Shown: positions 11,264 to 21,800, numbered from the stretch's first letter. The stretch: DNA of 64,000 nucleotides from Hirsutella rhossiliensis (GCF_020360975.1 NW_025408667.1:5084001-5148000); one strand, 5' to 3'. The notes: a model not told the origin generated them from the sequence alone. Translations and numbers: made by a program.

Positions 11264-11725
11264 TTAGGGTCGATCCGACCCGAGAGGGGCTTGACGAGAG
11301 AGCTGGATCGTCGGGGAGAACTTGGCGAGGGCAGGAAGATCATCTGGCCAGATGATCTGTCGGGCGGCGCAGTCAAGCAGGAGGCGCTTCTCCCGCATCC
11401 AGAAAAGACCGATAAAGATATCATGGCCACACTCAGCTATATCAAATGTCTCGTTTGCGAACGAACGGCCATCGATGACGAAAGTGGCGACCAGCTGTTT
11501 CTGGATATAGCCGGCTGGCTTTCCACGGAAGTCTTGGAGGGGAATCCGACTCGGGAGCTCCTTAATCTGGGCTCCGAGTCTTTGGGCGGCGGACTGGGCG
11601 AAGGTTGGGCTAACCAGCAAACGGGTTTCGGCTCCGGTATCACAGAGGGAGCGGGCAGGTAAGCTCACACCATCCACTTGGACTTGACTTGGCAGAGTGA
11701 ATGACTTGCTAGACCTACTCGCCAT
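11264..11725 (-). pseudogene. Aspartic protease
   Basis: The frame of 153 codons contains LCDTGAETRLLVSPTF, with the catalytic DTGA (aspartate near residue 29), and later GHDIFIGLFWMREKRLLLDC, matching the hydrophobic strand and loop at the end of retropepsins. It lies just downstream of the Gag stop (11766) and in a different frame, so expression would need frameshifting or reinitiation if the arrangement is original. Its role is processing of the Gag-Pol polyprotein. Confidence 0.85.
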
Positions 11726-11765
11726 TCAGACACCTTAGGGACCATCAAGGAGTCTTGTGATGGTC

Positions 11766-13032
11766 CTATTCGTTTCCCGAATCTTGATCAGAGTCGTTGG
11801 CAGGGACAGGGACGGAGGCGACACGGGAGACAGCATGGGTGCGGTCGGGACAGTCGCGAGAGAGGTGCCCTGTTTTTCCACAAATAAAGCAGGTGCCATT
11901 ATCCCAATGGACCCTTTTCTCATCGTCGGTCAAGGTTTCTGCCAGCATCACGCGAGGTGATAGGGTCGAGCCGGTCTTGTTCGGAGTCTTGGCGGTAGTC
12001 GGAGCAGTCTTAGTCGGCGCGCGGCGAGATCGGTCGGAAGAGCGGGAGTCCTGTGTCTGCCTCATACTCCTCTTCTGGCAGTGGACAGCGTCCTTAATGA
12101 ACCCACAGAAAACCTCGTAGGTCACGGACTCGTCACGGGTCTTGGTCAAGAGGCTGTTATCTAGGTTGGCCGGGATGTGCTGCCACAAGGTATGCTTCAT
12201 CTGGTCCTCGGGCACACGACCGGTCGCAGTTAAGTAGTCAAATTCCGCAAGGAAGTCCACAATGTCGGTCTTCCCATTCACGGTAAACTGGAGGCGTTGC
12301 AGGCGGTCAAGAGCCTCGGAAAGCTCATTCGGATTGCCATAGGCGGACTCGAGGGCTTGATCATCTCTGCCACTCCAGAGAAGGGTCGAGTGTCAGAGGA
12401 GAAGCGGGTTTCAAGTGCTCGGCGGGCTTTTCCTCGAGCAGGTTATACAGACAGACCATCCGGCTGTTCTCAGTCCGGAAGGTTCGCACGTCTTCGTCAA
12501 ATTTGTTCTTTATGCTCAGGATGAAGGAATGGAACTCGTCCTTCTTTCCTGAGAACGTCGCGGAGGCCTTGATGCGCGATTTGGCGGCGTCGCTGTACTC
12601 GGGGTTCTTGCCTCTGGGAAGGGGCAAAACAGGCCAGGCAGCTTTGCCTGTTGGTCGGAAGGCCGGGCCATTTGGGCCGGCAAAGCAGTCGAGGGCTCCC
12701 GGTGCTGTCGATTTGATTCAACAGACGGAGAGCGTTCATTTAGACGGGCCGTTAAGGCCGCAATCTGTTCCTCATCTCGCGGATGAGAGCGTCTTGGGGC
12801 TCGGGGCAGCCATGGCTACTATTTCGGATTCAGTGGCTTGGCCAGCAAGCCGGGTGGAACGGCGAGGCTGATCAGAGGGCAGGGCTTCCTCGGATATCAT
12901 AGTCGCGAGGTGATAGGTGTCGGAAATGATACCACGCGGAATCACGGTCAGATGCCTGCACGAGCAGGGACGGTCGGAGGTCAGACGGGACGAATCCTTG
13001 GTCGGAACGGTTGGTCGGACGGCTACACACAC
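11766..13032 (-). pseudogene. Gag (capsid plus CCHC nucleocapsid), frameshifted
   Basis: Gag is spread over several minus-strand segments. The N-terminal segment (13032 to 12772) contains MISEEALPSDQPRRSTRLAG. A capsid-like segment (12627 to 12361) contains FHSFILSIKNKFDEDVRTF and VCLYNLLEEKPAEHL. The C-terminal segment (12281 to 11766) continues with DIVDFLAEFDYLTATG and ends with the zinc knuckle CFICGKTGHLSRDC at 11891-11850. The first two segments share a frame and the last is in another, with breaks near 12630-12770 and 12290-12360. The knuckle binds the RNA template for packaging. Confidence 0.85.
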
Positions 13033-13110
13033 GCGTAGTCTTGGTCGGAACGGACGTGATCTCAGCCTTGAGGATCACTTGGTCGGTGGTCGGAGTCTTG
13101 GTCGGAACGG
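12997..13110. repeat. Short dispersed repeat in the Gag leader
   Basis: The 14-mer CTTGGTCGGAACGG occurs three times (from about 12997, 13040 and 13097), with further GGTCGG copies between and before them. Spacing is irregular (43 and 57 bp), so it is a degenerate repeat and not a clean tandem array. On the minus strand it encodes VPTK-like repeats in the N-terminal region of Gag or its leader. Confidence 0.6.
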
Positions 13111-13199
13111 TCAGAACGGATGCGCTGGATTTACGTCAGGCGCGTGTGACGTGAAAGCTCGGTGCCTATTTGCTTAATCGCTGGCAAGCGATCTTATTG

Positions 13200-13209
13200 A
13201 GCTTTGAGT
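13200..13209 (-). other. Candidate self-priming primer-binding site
   Basis: Two bases inside the 5' LTR the minus strand reads ACTCAAAGCT. This is exactly complementary to AGCTTTGAGT, which lies in the LTR itself (minus strand of 13275-13284, about 50 bp downstream of the TATA box). I see no convincing tRNA 3'-end complement (TGG start) here. Tf1-type elements are known to prime reverse transcription from the 5' end of their own RNA by such pairing. The pairing is visible; its use as primer is inferred. Confidence 0.5.
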
Positions 13210-13211
13210 AG

Positions 13212-13433
13212 TGTTACGGCCAGGCACATACGAGCCTTGACGGCTATAAAGATGTATTGGCACTATGAACAAAGACTCAAAGCTAAGGAGCAAGAAAGGA
13301 AGACTAGACTACACGACCGAGCGGGCCCTTATATAGACACGAGGTCGCGCGTGGGCACGTGATGCTGCTTGGGCACGTGACACTGGTGAGGTTCTGCGCT
13401 GGCGGCTCTACGCCGGCGCCCAGGGTCGTGACA
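13212..13433 (-). repeat. 5' LTR of the young chromovirus
   Basis: This 222-bp copy is identical by eye to 7475-7696. The right target duplication CTTAG is at 13434-13438. It would drive transcription leftward into gag. Confidence 0.95.
13328..13335 (-). promoter_or_regulatory. TATA box in the 5' LTR
   Basis: On the minus strand the sequence TATATAAG is followed by a GC-rich stretch and then pyrimidine-rich sequence toward the LTR end. It is the only TATA-like element in the LTR and is placed sensibly for a U3 promoter. The start site itself cannot be seen. Confidence 0.6.
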
Positions 13434-13438
13434 CTTAG

Positions 13439-13713
13439 CGCTTTTATTTACTTTTCTTATAGCTCTTAGTTATTAAATATTAATATAAGGTTAGCTTATT
13501 CCTTAGGTATATTTTAGCTTAAGTTTAAGTTTAGTTTTAGTTAGTTATTACTTTTATTTACCTCTTTCTTAAGTTATTTAATAGCTCCCCTTACTTTATT
13601 AATATATATTACCGCGCCTACCTTTCCTTTACTTACTTATAAGGCCGCTAGTACTACCTTATCTTAAGTTAAGCGTCTTAGTAAGTTAGCGTATTAGCTC
13701 TTAGTAAGGACTA
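13439..13713 (-). other. RIPed remnant of element J
   Basis: About 275 bp separates the young chromovirus from the RIPed chromovirus C1. It has no CA/TG, no motif, and no similarity that I noticed to other parts of the window. By nesting it belongs to J, probably the integrase region. Confidence 0.4.
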
Positions 13714-13718
13714 AGTAG

Positions 13719-13904
13719 TATTATAAAGTAAGTAAAGGTATATATATAAGTACTATCTATAAGATAATATTAATAAGCTATATAGAGCTCTTTTATATAT
13801 AGCTAGCTTATATATATATATATAGGATCCGGCCCTTTATATATAACTATATAGCTTAGGCTATAGCTTAAGCTTATAACTTATAATAGTTAAAGACTTT
13901 TATA
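13719..13904 (-). repeat. C1 3' LTR
   Basis: This 186-bp LTR, read on the minus strand, starts TATAAAAGTC and ends TTATAATA. It matches the copies at 33209-33394, 46831-47016 and 53608-53793, all 186 bp. The ends were probably TG...CA before RIP. Confidence 0.9.
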
Positions 13905-14439
13905 TAATACCCTCCTTTAAGCGTAGCGCGGCGCTACTTTATTAATAGCTTTTATACTATTAAGCTTATACTATTAGCTCTACCCTACCCTTTCCTATTA
14001 ATTATACTAGCCCTACTAGCCTTATTATCCCCGCGCTTATTAGCTTAGGTAGCTAAAACCTAGCTTTATACTTATTAGCTAGCTAGCTATTTAAATAAGT
14101 ATATAACTTATTATATACGCCCTTAAGTAGCTAGCGGCTAGCTTAGACCTATATAAGCCTTAGGTTGCCTATCCCCTTAGCTTTAAGTAGCCTCCTTTAC
14201 CTAAGTGTATATAAAGTAATATCCCTTTCTTTCTCCTTCCCTTCTTTCTCTTCCTTCTTTAACTATAGTAGTAATAGTAATAAGTAAGTTTTACTTTACT
14301 TAAGGTATTAGTTTATTCTTAGCTATATAAGCCGCTTTATTAACGTATACTTATAGTAATAGCTATAATAGTAATAATAGCCTTAATAATAATAATAACT
14401 TTAACTAATAAGTTCCTTACTTTATAAAGTAAGAGGCTA

Positions 14440-15371
14440 TAATTTATAATACTAACTTCCGTAATAAATATATCTACCTCCCCCTCCCTTACCTCCTCCT
14501 TCTTAGAGCGTATAGAGTTATTTATCGACGCTATACTATATATAGCCGACGATAGCTCTACCGCTACTATTACTCTTACCCGCGCCTCCGCGACCGCGCC
14601 TACCGCCGCCGCTTCTACCTTTACTACGCTAGCCGCCCCTACGTTGCCTTTCTAAGTAACAACGCTATCCCCGCCGCCGCTTATAATACCCGGCCCTTTT
14701 ACCCCTATCTCTACCTCTACTACCCCTATAAGTCCGCTACCTAGTAAGTATAGTAGCTATTTTCCGCTAACTTCTTAAAGTATAAACGCTAAGTATAGGC
14801 TAGAGCCGCTTATATAGCCTCTTATATATAGTATATATTATAAGAGCTCCCTTATACCGACTAAGTTAAGCGCTACTATAATAGTAGTTATTACTAATAT
14901 ACGCGTACTAGCCGCGCTTATAAGGCAGCGCTTCTTATCTTACTTACTATAGCGTTAGCTTAGAAGGCTAGCGCGTATAAGTAAATATAAGGGGCTACTA
15001 AGAAGCGCCTTACCGCCGCCGCCGCCGCTTATTATAATCTCTATGCCCTTAAGCGCTAGGGCCTTATCCTTAAGTAAGTTCCTCTTTTTTAGCTCTTTTA
15101 CTTCCGCTACTAACTCTCTTAGTACTAAGGATACTACCTTTATTACCTTATCGGCGGTGCCCTTAGCTATACCCGCCGCTGCCCTTACCGCTACTACTAG
15201 CTAGGCCCCTTTTACCCTTAGAGCCCTTAAAGCCGCTACTACCGCTAACTAGCTCGCGGGCTTAGAGGGCCGCTTAAGTACCTTAAAGAGCGCCGCCGCC
15301 GCTAATAAAGTAAAGAAGGATAATAAAGATAAGGATAACGATAATAATAAAGATAAGGAGTAGGTTTAGGT
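14440..15371 (+). pseudogene. Antisense extra ORF of chromovirus C (copy in C1)
   Basis: Between the pol end and the 3' LTR, on the strand opposite to pol, a long frame can be followed with only RIP-type TAA/TAG stops. It contains SRAYKAA, then GATKKRLTAAAAAYYNLYAL, and ends in an alanine and lysine/aspartate/asparagine-rich tail (AAAANKVKKDNKDKDNDN). The same frame with the same motifs is present in C2 at 52130-53150. There is at least one frame change in this copy after the poly-alanine block. I do not recognise the protein. Conservation of the frame between two independently RIPed copies argues that it was coding. Confidence 0.6.
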
Positions 15372-16258
15372 AATCTAAGGGCTTTACCTTAAAATAAACG
15401 CTATTTTTATCTCTACTTATATTATTATACTTATATTATTATAACTAAATACCTTACTTTACTTACTTTATAGTCCTAGCTTAAGCTAATATTAGTAGTT
15501 TATTAGCTTATTATTTTCGTTTACTATCTTAAATAAAGCCTTAAACTTATTAAGGGCTATAGCTCCTATAAACTTATATATAGGTTCTTATATAAGGTTA
15601 AGATACCTACGCTACTTAATAAAGACCTCTTAGCGTTTCCTTTTACTAACCTTTTTCTAGCGCGCGGCTTATATCTCTTTAATATTAAACTTATCCTCTT
15701 TTTCTATTTTAATTATAAGTAGTTAAGCGTCTATTAATTCTTATTTAGGTAGCGGGTTAAAAGAGGCTCTATAAAAAAGGTCTATATTAATCTTATTATA
15801 GACCCTTATTAAAAGACTCTTAAGCTTTATAACCTATAAGCTAATAACCCTCTATACTATAAACTTTATATAAAGCTAGTTAAGCTTCTTCTTTAACTAT
15901 ACTAACTTATAGTTATAAAGGTCTAGCTATACCTTATCTCTTACTATAAACCTATTTACTAGAGCCCTAGTTTTATTAGCGTACTACTCTTAATCTTATA
16001 CTATAGCGGCTATTATAAATTAATAATAATCTATAATCTCTTATAGCTTTTATATAAATATAAAAGCGCGGCCCTTTAGTAATAAATTACTATATTACTC
16101 TATTACTATATCTATAATAAAAGGAACTAATAAAGGTAGTTTAAAGCTATATATTATAAAAAAAGGGCTATTTTAATAAAGGTATATAATTTATTATTTA
16201 ATATAAGTTAAGCTATAGGGAGCTATTAGTCTTAGTTTACTTAGTTATAGGCTATAAT

Positions 16259-16331
16259 TATCGTATACTCTATATATATTAATTAACGCTATCGCTTAAA
16301 TCTAATAAGCGGCTATTTTTTTTTCGTAATA
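16259..16331 (+). repeat. Left 73-bp LTR of the miniature element
   Basis: It starts TATCGTATACTC and ends TTCGTAATA, with TA...TA ends that would be TG...CA before RIP. It contains AT-rich sequence with GGCTAT before a T-run. It differs from the right copy at only a few positions. Confidence 0.85.
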
Positions 16332-16345
16332 GTTATAAGCTTAGG
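16332..16345 (+). other. Primer-binding site of the miniature element
   Basis: GTTATAAGCTTAGG follows the left LTR without a gap. It differs from the copia A site (GTTATAAGCCTAGG) by one C-to-T change. It is consistent with priming by half of initiator tRNA-Met. Confidence 0.7.
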
Positions 16346-16548
16346 TAGAGGGGTTACCCCTCTAAGAACTTCCTAGTAACTATATATATACTTCTTCTAG
16401 CTAGCCTAGCGCGTACTACTTAAAAGGCCTAAGGTTTAAGTCGCGCCGGAGTAATTACGCGGTATTAGTATAGGGCCTACCTATATAAAAATTCCCTTTA
16501 TAGTCTAAGATATCTAGGTATCCTAGGACGAATTAACCTAGTATCCTT

Positions 16549-16557
16549 AAGGGGGTA
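16549..16557 (+). other. Polypurine tract of the miniature element
   Basis: AAGGGGGTA lies immediately before the right LTR. Together with the next seven bases it equals the tract/LTR junction of the copia copy at 62827-64000. Confidence 0.75.
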
Positions 16558-16630
16558 TATCGCGTACTCTATATATATTAATTAACGCTATCGCTTAAAT
16601 CTAATAAGCGGCTATATCTTTTTCGTAATA
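16558..16630 (+). repeat. Right 73-bp LTR of the miniature element
   Basis: It starts TATCGCGTACTC and ends TTCGTAATA and is the same length as the left LTR. The start TATCGCG is shared with the copia A LTR. Confidence 0.85.
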
Positions 16631-18295
16631 ATAATAGCCTATAAGTAAGCCTATGCCTTTTAGTTAACCCTTTTAAGCCCTTTATTAGTTTATAAGTAGT
16701 ATATTATACTAAGTAGCTATATAATTTAAAGTAGCTAATATAGGTACTATTAAAGGCGGCTAGTTTAATTCGATCCCTTATCGCTTATAATAAAGACTAG
16801 CTAGCTATATAAGCGAGCTTAGTACTATAAGAAGCGCTTTATATAAGACTTTATATCTATAAATAGTATTAGCTTTAATATTATAAACTTATTAAGTTAG
16901 TCCTTAATTACTTATATATAGCGGTTACCGCCCTTTATAAGTAAGAGGTCTATTATAAAGTCTATTTATATATATATATAAAACTAGTTAGGTGCCGGAA
17001 GCTACTTAAGTCGCCCTTTAAGCTATACCCTTTAAATCTTAGTATAGCTATAGATATTATAGTTATAAAAAAAGCAGCGAATATAGTACTATAAGAGGGG
17101 CTAGTAAAAATCCCTTATAAGGCCTATTATTATTCCCTACTAACCTAGGTAGCCTATAATACTAAAGTTATAAACGAGCTAAACTAGCTTCCCTTAAAGA
17201 TTATTTTATTTATTTAGCTTTAGCGGTCTATCCTTTTCCTTAGCTTCTATAGTATATAGCGCGCCTAGTACCTATAGTCTCTCCTATTAATATAAATACC
17301 CTTATAAGTTAATTTAATAGTTAGCTACTTATTCTTTTAGCTTTAGCTTTAAATTAAGGTATTAAGCGCTAGACTTAATAACGTAGCGTATACTCTTATA
17401 GGTATAGTCTAGCAACGATATCTTATCCTATAAGCGTTAAAGGACCTTATCTTAAAATACCCGCGCTATACGCGCCCTTAGGCTAGTCTATCCCTTCTTA
17501 CTAAACTAAGGTAAAGGTATAAAAAAGAGCTTATCTATTAGTACCGCGCTTCCATCTACTAAGAAAGCTCTTATATAAGTCTATAGCGCCTCTTATAAAA
17601 TAAGCTATAGATCCTAGGCCTTAATATCCGCTCTTATTAGCCGGTCTTAATCCTTCTAGGAAAGTATATCTAAGACTATAAAGTCTTACCGTAGCTAGTA
17701 CTTAATTAAGAAGTTAAAGTATTAGAAATTCTCCGCTTAGCGGGCTTACTACTTTAAGAGGTACTAACGAGTTATAAAGTACTTAAGGTTCTTATAATCT
17801 ATAAGAACCTTTAAGCTCTTATAGCTTTAAAGCTTTATATACTATTACTTAAAGTAGCTAATAATTACTAGTATCTCTTTATTATAAATAGCGTAATTCT
17901 ACTTTACTAGGGTTAGCTTATAAGAGTAAAACGCTACTAGTTACTTTTACTTATTTACCTCCTAAGAAAGTATTCCTTTAAGTACCTAGCCGCTATAGTT
18001 TACTTTAACTAATATAAACTAGTTAAAGTCTTACTAAAGTAGTACTAAGGCTTATAAAAATAAGCCCTTAAGTATATAAAATACTCTGTCTTATATAAGC
18101 CCTTAATAAAAAGTAGTCTACTTCTTAGTAATCTTATTTAAAGGCATTATAATATAAGAGAAGCCCTTAATAAATATCTTATAATAGTTCGCGAACCTAA
18201 GAAAGCTTTATATACCCGTTTATATAGTTAAGGCCGCTTAGTCCTAAATCGCTTAGATCTTTATAGGATCTGCCTATATACCTATACTTATATTA

Positions 18296-18988
18296 TAAGA
18301 AGGTATAAGTAATAAGCGTAGAATCGGGTAATCGAAGTCGTAAGCGGATAGATCGGTTAACGGAGTATAGGGTAGGATTTCGTCCGGAATTTATAACGAG
18401 CATATAAGGGGCTAAATAATATATTAAAAGAATAGCGTTGTAAAAGATACTTACGAACTTACTTATTCTATCTACTACTCCCAGGGAAATCCTTCGTCTT
18501 TTATAGACTATTGCTCGCCTACTAGTAAACTAATTAGTTAGCTTTCTAGTATATTCTATAGTGCTTAAAAAGCTCTATCTATAGTATATCTTCCTAACTT
18601 AGTAGGTGGTCTAATTATAGCGTAATGGTTAACGTAAGACTATGGGTTCTAGTATAAGTAGCAGATTTAACTAGAATGTTCTATGCCCTACCTATTCTCG
18701 TATCGCGGATATCTTTGGAACCGCTAGGCTAAAATAGGCAATAGGGTATCAGTTCTGCTCGCAATTAACTTATGCATTTTATGCGTATTTTTATTTATAA
18801 GGATAGGCTTATCCTAACCCGCTTTTCCTAGAGGAAGGTATAGTTATCTAGTAGAGGTCTTTGTCTTTTAAGGGTTATTCCCTTAGACTATATTATAGAG
18901 CCTCTTTTTACTAGCTTATTCTATAAAGCCTCCCTATGCCTATTATTTCTTTATAATAGTAAAATAGGAATATAAGGGTATATTCTTA
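18296..18988 (+). mobile_element. TA-flanked non-coding element B, copy 1 (693 bp)
   Basis: This 693-bp unit starts TAAGAAGG and ends TTCTTA, with TA on both sides. It recurs in reverse orientation at 36563-37254 (692 bp) and, cut by the window end, at 63441-64000. Each copy sits inside a different recognisable element, which fixes both ends. It keeps many CA and TG sites and so is much less RIPed than its surroundings. I see no reading frame of note. The short inverted TAAGAA ends and TA flanks suggest a Tc1/mariner-type miniature transposon, but no transposase source is visible. Confidence 0.7.
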
Positions 18989-19735
18989 TATATATAGATA
19001 ATAAAGCCTAGGTATATAACCTACTTAACCTTAAATTTATACTTATCTAAGTTAAGGTAGAGCTAATAAAGTTAAAGGCGCTTTAAGACCCTTTATACTT
19101 TTTATATATAGTCCTTATAAGAGCCGCTTATATAAATAAGGATATTATCTATATATATAAAAGCGAACTTATTAAGGAAGTTCTAAGGTATATTATTAAT
19201 ATAACGCTAAAAGGTAGCGGGCGCTCTTAAGAAGCTAAAGGGCGTTATAAGCTACTTAAATAAGCTATAGTATATATAGAACGCTATCTTTTACTTATTA
19301 CCCTCTAAGATCTATACCCTATAAAACGCTTATTTTATATCTAGCTTTATAAACTACTTTACCTTTAAGAGGTTATAAAGTATATTTAAGATTAAGGGTA
19401 AAAGGTAGCGGTCTAGCCTTATAATTATATTTAGAGCCCTATAGCTATAATAGAACTATATCCCGCCCCTTAGTTTATATATAAATAAGACTAGCGCCCT
19501 TACTTTAAAGCTACTTACTTAAATAAAACCCTTATTTAAGAGATCCCTTAGTATCTTTTTTAGTACTAGTAGCTCTATATATAATATACTATATAGCGGT
19601 CTAAATAGTATAAGTAGTTCTTACCCCTTTTTATTAGTATAGAGTATAATTATATAGTTTACCCTTAGCTTATATAAGTTAAGCTTATTTACTTCCTAGG
19701 ACTTAAATAGCGGTAAAAGGTTATAAAAGCGCTCT

Positions 19736-20421
19736 TATTACGGGACACCCTATAGTTAATAATCTAGGTACCTATAACGATATCGGCCTCCCTCCTTAAG
19801 GCTCCTCGTAGAAGAAGAAACCTAGAAGCTACTAGGCAAACTCTAGGAAATCACCTAAAAATCCTAGAAATAATAACTAAGCGGATTATATAGATATTTT
19901 ATAGAGATTTCCCCTAGGGATATATTATATAGGAAATATAGTACGATTTCTTAAGTAATAATAGTTCTTTAAGGATTATACTAATATTTCTCTAAGAAGT
20001 TACTATAAGGATATAGCGGGGAAATTATAGAGAAATACTTATACTTACCTAGGGAAAATACTAAGAAATACCGCTAATACGCTATACTACTATCGTATAA
20101 TTATAAGGTTAAGATATTACTTAGTTAAAGCCCTAAGTAAGGTCCTACGCTCGCTATAGTATATATAGAAGATAGAGAACCTACTAGATCTTAGGCGGGT
20201 AGAGAAAAATATAAATAGTTATAACTACTCTTACTTTAACTTATAAGACTAGTAGCTAGTCTATATTTAATACGCGTAATAACGTATAGTAGCTAGTCTA
20301 TATAATATATTTAATTATATATAGTAGCTAGTTTATTTAATTACCTATTAAACCTATACTAGATCTAGGTAGATATTAAGGTTAACGTACTAGCCTTATA
20401 CTAAGGGACTAGTATATAATA
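19736..20421 (+). repeat. Element D 5' LTR
   Basis: It is 686 bp, begins TATTACGGGACACCC (TGTTACGGG before RIP) and ends ATATAATA. It has the same length as 30685-31370, with RIP-type differences between the two. Confidence 0.95.
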
Positions 20422-21298
20422 AATAGTAGTAATTCTAATTCCCTTAACTATTTATTCTCTTAAAGTCTATATCTAGTAGAATATAAGATAAAAAATAAGG
20501 AAAGGGATAAGTTAACCTTAACCTATAAACCCTAATATCTTCTTAAGAAGAAAGCTCTTACTCGCGTACTAATAAATACTAGCTTCCTAATCTCTTTTTA
20601 TAAAAGAAATACTTAGGGAACTTTAGATAAAGGTAGAACTTCGACGTATTAAAGCTTAAGTATTATAAAGCTTCTATTAGCGGTTAGAAAGATACCTATT
20701 TCTAGGATATTTCCTATTCAGTGCCTATAGAAATAGAAGATAGCTAGATCGCTTACCTTAGTAGTAGGAATAACGCCCGGAGGAATTAAGAGCGGAACTT
20801 CTATAATATAACTTACTAGCCTACCTAGCTAATCGTTAAAGCCTATAAGAATAAATTAATAACCTAGAATACGTTCTAGTAATAAGGTAATATTAGCTAT
20901 AAGTAATAGAGCTATATAGAAATCGGTATAGTATAGCTTCTCCCGCCCTACCTTAACTACCTCTATTAAAAGGATAAAGCCTTAAAAGTTTACTAAGAGG
21001 TTCGCTAAACTATAATAAATAAAGTAAGGAAGAACCTCTAAATAATACTACCCTTAATAGTACGTTCGCGATAATAACCTTAGTAAACTAGCTAGTAAGT
21101 TTAATTATAAAAGAAGCTCTTATAAGACTACTAGTAAAAGCTATAGTAAGAGATACTAGGGATAATACTATAGTAAACCCTCCTTAAGTACCCTTAGTAT
21201 ATATTAGACTAAAAGATATAGGGAAGTTTAACCCCGCTAGCCCCTTTAATATAACGTTCGACGTCCTTAAAGAAACTAAGAAAACCATTATATATAAA
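20422..21298 (+). other. 5' untranslated region of D, no recognised feature
   Basis: About 880 bp lies between the LTR and the first recognisable Gag frame. It may include the Gag N-terminus. The sequence after the LTR, AATAGTAGTAATTC, could be a RIPed tRNA primer site (TGGTGG), but I cannot assign a tRNA. Confidence 0.5.
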
Positions 21299-21800
21299 AG
21301 CATCGATCGATTTATCGATTCCCTAAAATAGGTAGCTATTTATAGACCGGAATACGCTAATAAACTAGTAATACTAATCCTTAGTTTACTTCGCGGAACC
21401 GCTATCGAATAATACTTTAGCGATCTTAGCGAATCCGACTAAGCTATACTTTATACCCTAGACTAAGGATATACCGCCTAGTATATTAAACTATAAAAAC
21501 GCTTTACTATCTAGCTAAAAGTAGCTTTAAGATCGTTATAAATAAAACGATTTACTACCTTAGATATTATAAATAAAGCTAACTTTTATAGATAGATATT
21601 AAAGCTCTGCTAAAAAGTAAAAGTAGTACTATACTTAGAAGAGCATCTTACTATACTAGTCTATTAACGACTAGATATATTACTATAAGAATTATTCCGC
21701 TAACCTACTAGTCTAGAATTATTTAATACTTAGATTAATAACTATAAGTAACTTATCCTATAGTTAGAAACTAAGCTAACGGTTAGGTTATAGGGAAAGA
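21299..21800 (+). pseudogene. Gag of element D, RIPed
   Basis: A plus-strand frame with only TAA/TAG interruptions runs here. It contains SIDRFIDSLK, then PEYANKLVILILSLLRGTAI, then GYTA followed after a stop by YIKL and KRFTI. The pattern of an aromatic and leucine-rich capsid segment is typical of gypsy Gag. The frame probably continues to about 22000, but I did not find a zinc knuckle. Confidence 0.65.

Larger units (their letters stand above)
7475..13433 (-). mobile_element. Young, non-RIPed Ty3/gypsy chromovirus (5959 bp)
   Basis: Two 222-bp LTRs (7475-7696 and 13212-13433) look identical base for base. The flanking five bases match (CTTAG at 7470-7474 and 13434-13438). The interior has ordinary CA and TG content and high GC, in sharp contrast to both flanks. 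On the minus strand it codes for Gag with a CCHC knuckle, aspartic protease, reverse transcriptase, RNase H, integrase with a GPY/F-type end, and a chromodomain, which is the chromovirus arrangement. Identical LTRs indicate a very recent insertion that has not passed through RIP, or that is single-copy. Despite this, the reading frame changes many times, so this copy cannot make an intact polyprotein as assembled. Confidence 0.95.
16259..16630 (+). mobile_element. 372-bp miniature LTR retrotransposon (TRIM-like)
   Basis: Two 73-bp direct repeats (16259-16331 and 16558-16630) flank 226 bp. The bases outside are identical (ATAAT at 16254-16258 and 16631-16635), and C2 lacks the whole unit at the corresponding place, so it is a clean insertion. 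Directly after the left repeat comes GTTATAAGCTTAGG, the same initiator-tRNA-half primer site as in copia A. Directly before the right repeat comes AAGGGGGTA followed by TATCGCG, the same tract and LTR start as in copia A. It has no coding capacity. These are the defining features of a terminal-repeat retrotransposon in miniature, probably moved by copia A proteins. Confidence 0.85.
15375..19735 (-). pseudogene. C1 pol (RT, RNase H, integrase, chromodomain), RIPed
   Basis: The region reads right to left. The reverse transcriptase active site is at 19155-19144 as YIDN (the second aspartate changed by RIP). Integrase follows around 16640-17100, and the chromodomain at about 15670-15545, where the tryptophan codons have become TAG. 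The pol frame is interrupted by element B (18296-18988) and the miniature LTR element (16259-16630), and is cut at 19735 by element D; it resumes at 31376. All identified positions match C2 one for one. Confidence 0.85.

Noticed and set aside
10202..11662. Long plus-strand ORFs opposite the young chromovirus pol
   Set aside because: They mirror the GC-rich pol frames on the other strand, contain no domain pattern, and overlap real retroviral domains throughout.
12960..13110. A CRISPR-like or regulatory repeat array
   Set aside because: The repeats are short, unevenly spaced and inside a retrotransposon gag leader of a eukaryote.
18605..18690. A tRNA-like A box in element B (TAGCGTAATGGTTAACGT)
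   Set aside because: A D-loop-like segment is present, but no acceptor stem or convincing B box at the right distance, and the element has defined ends on both sides and no tail.
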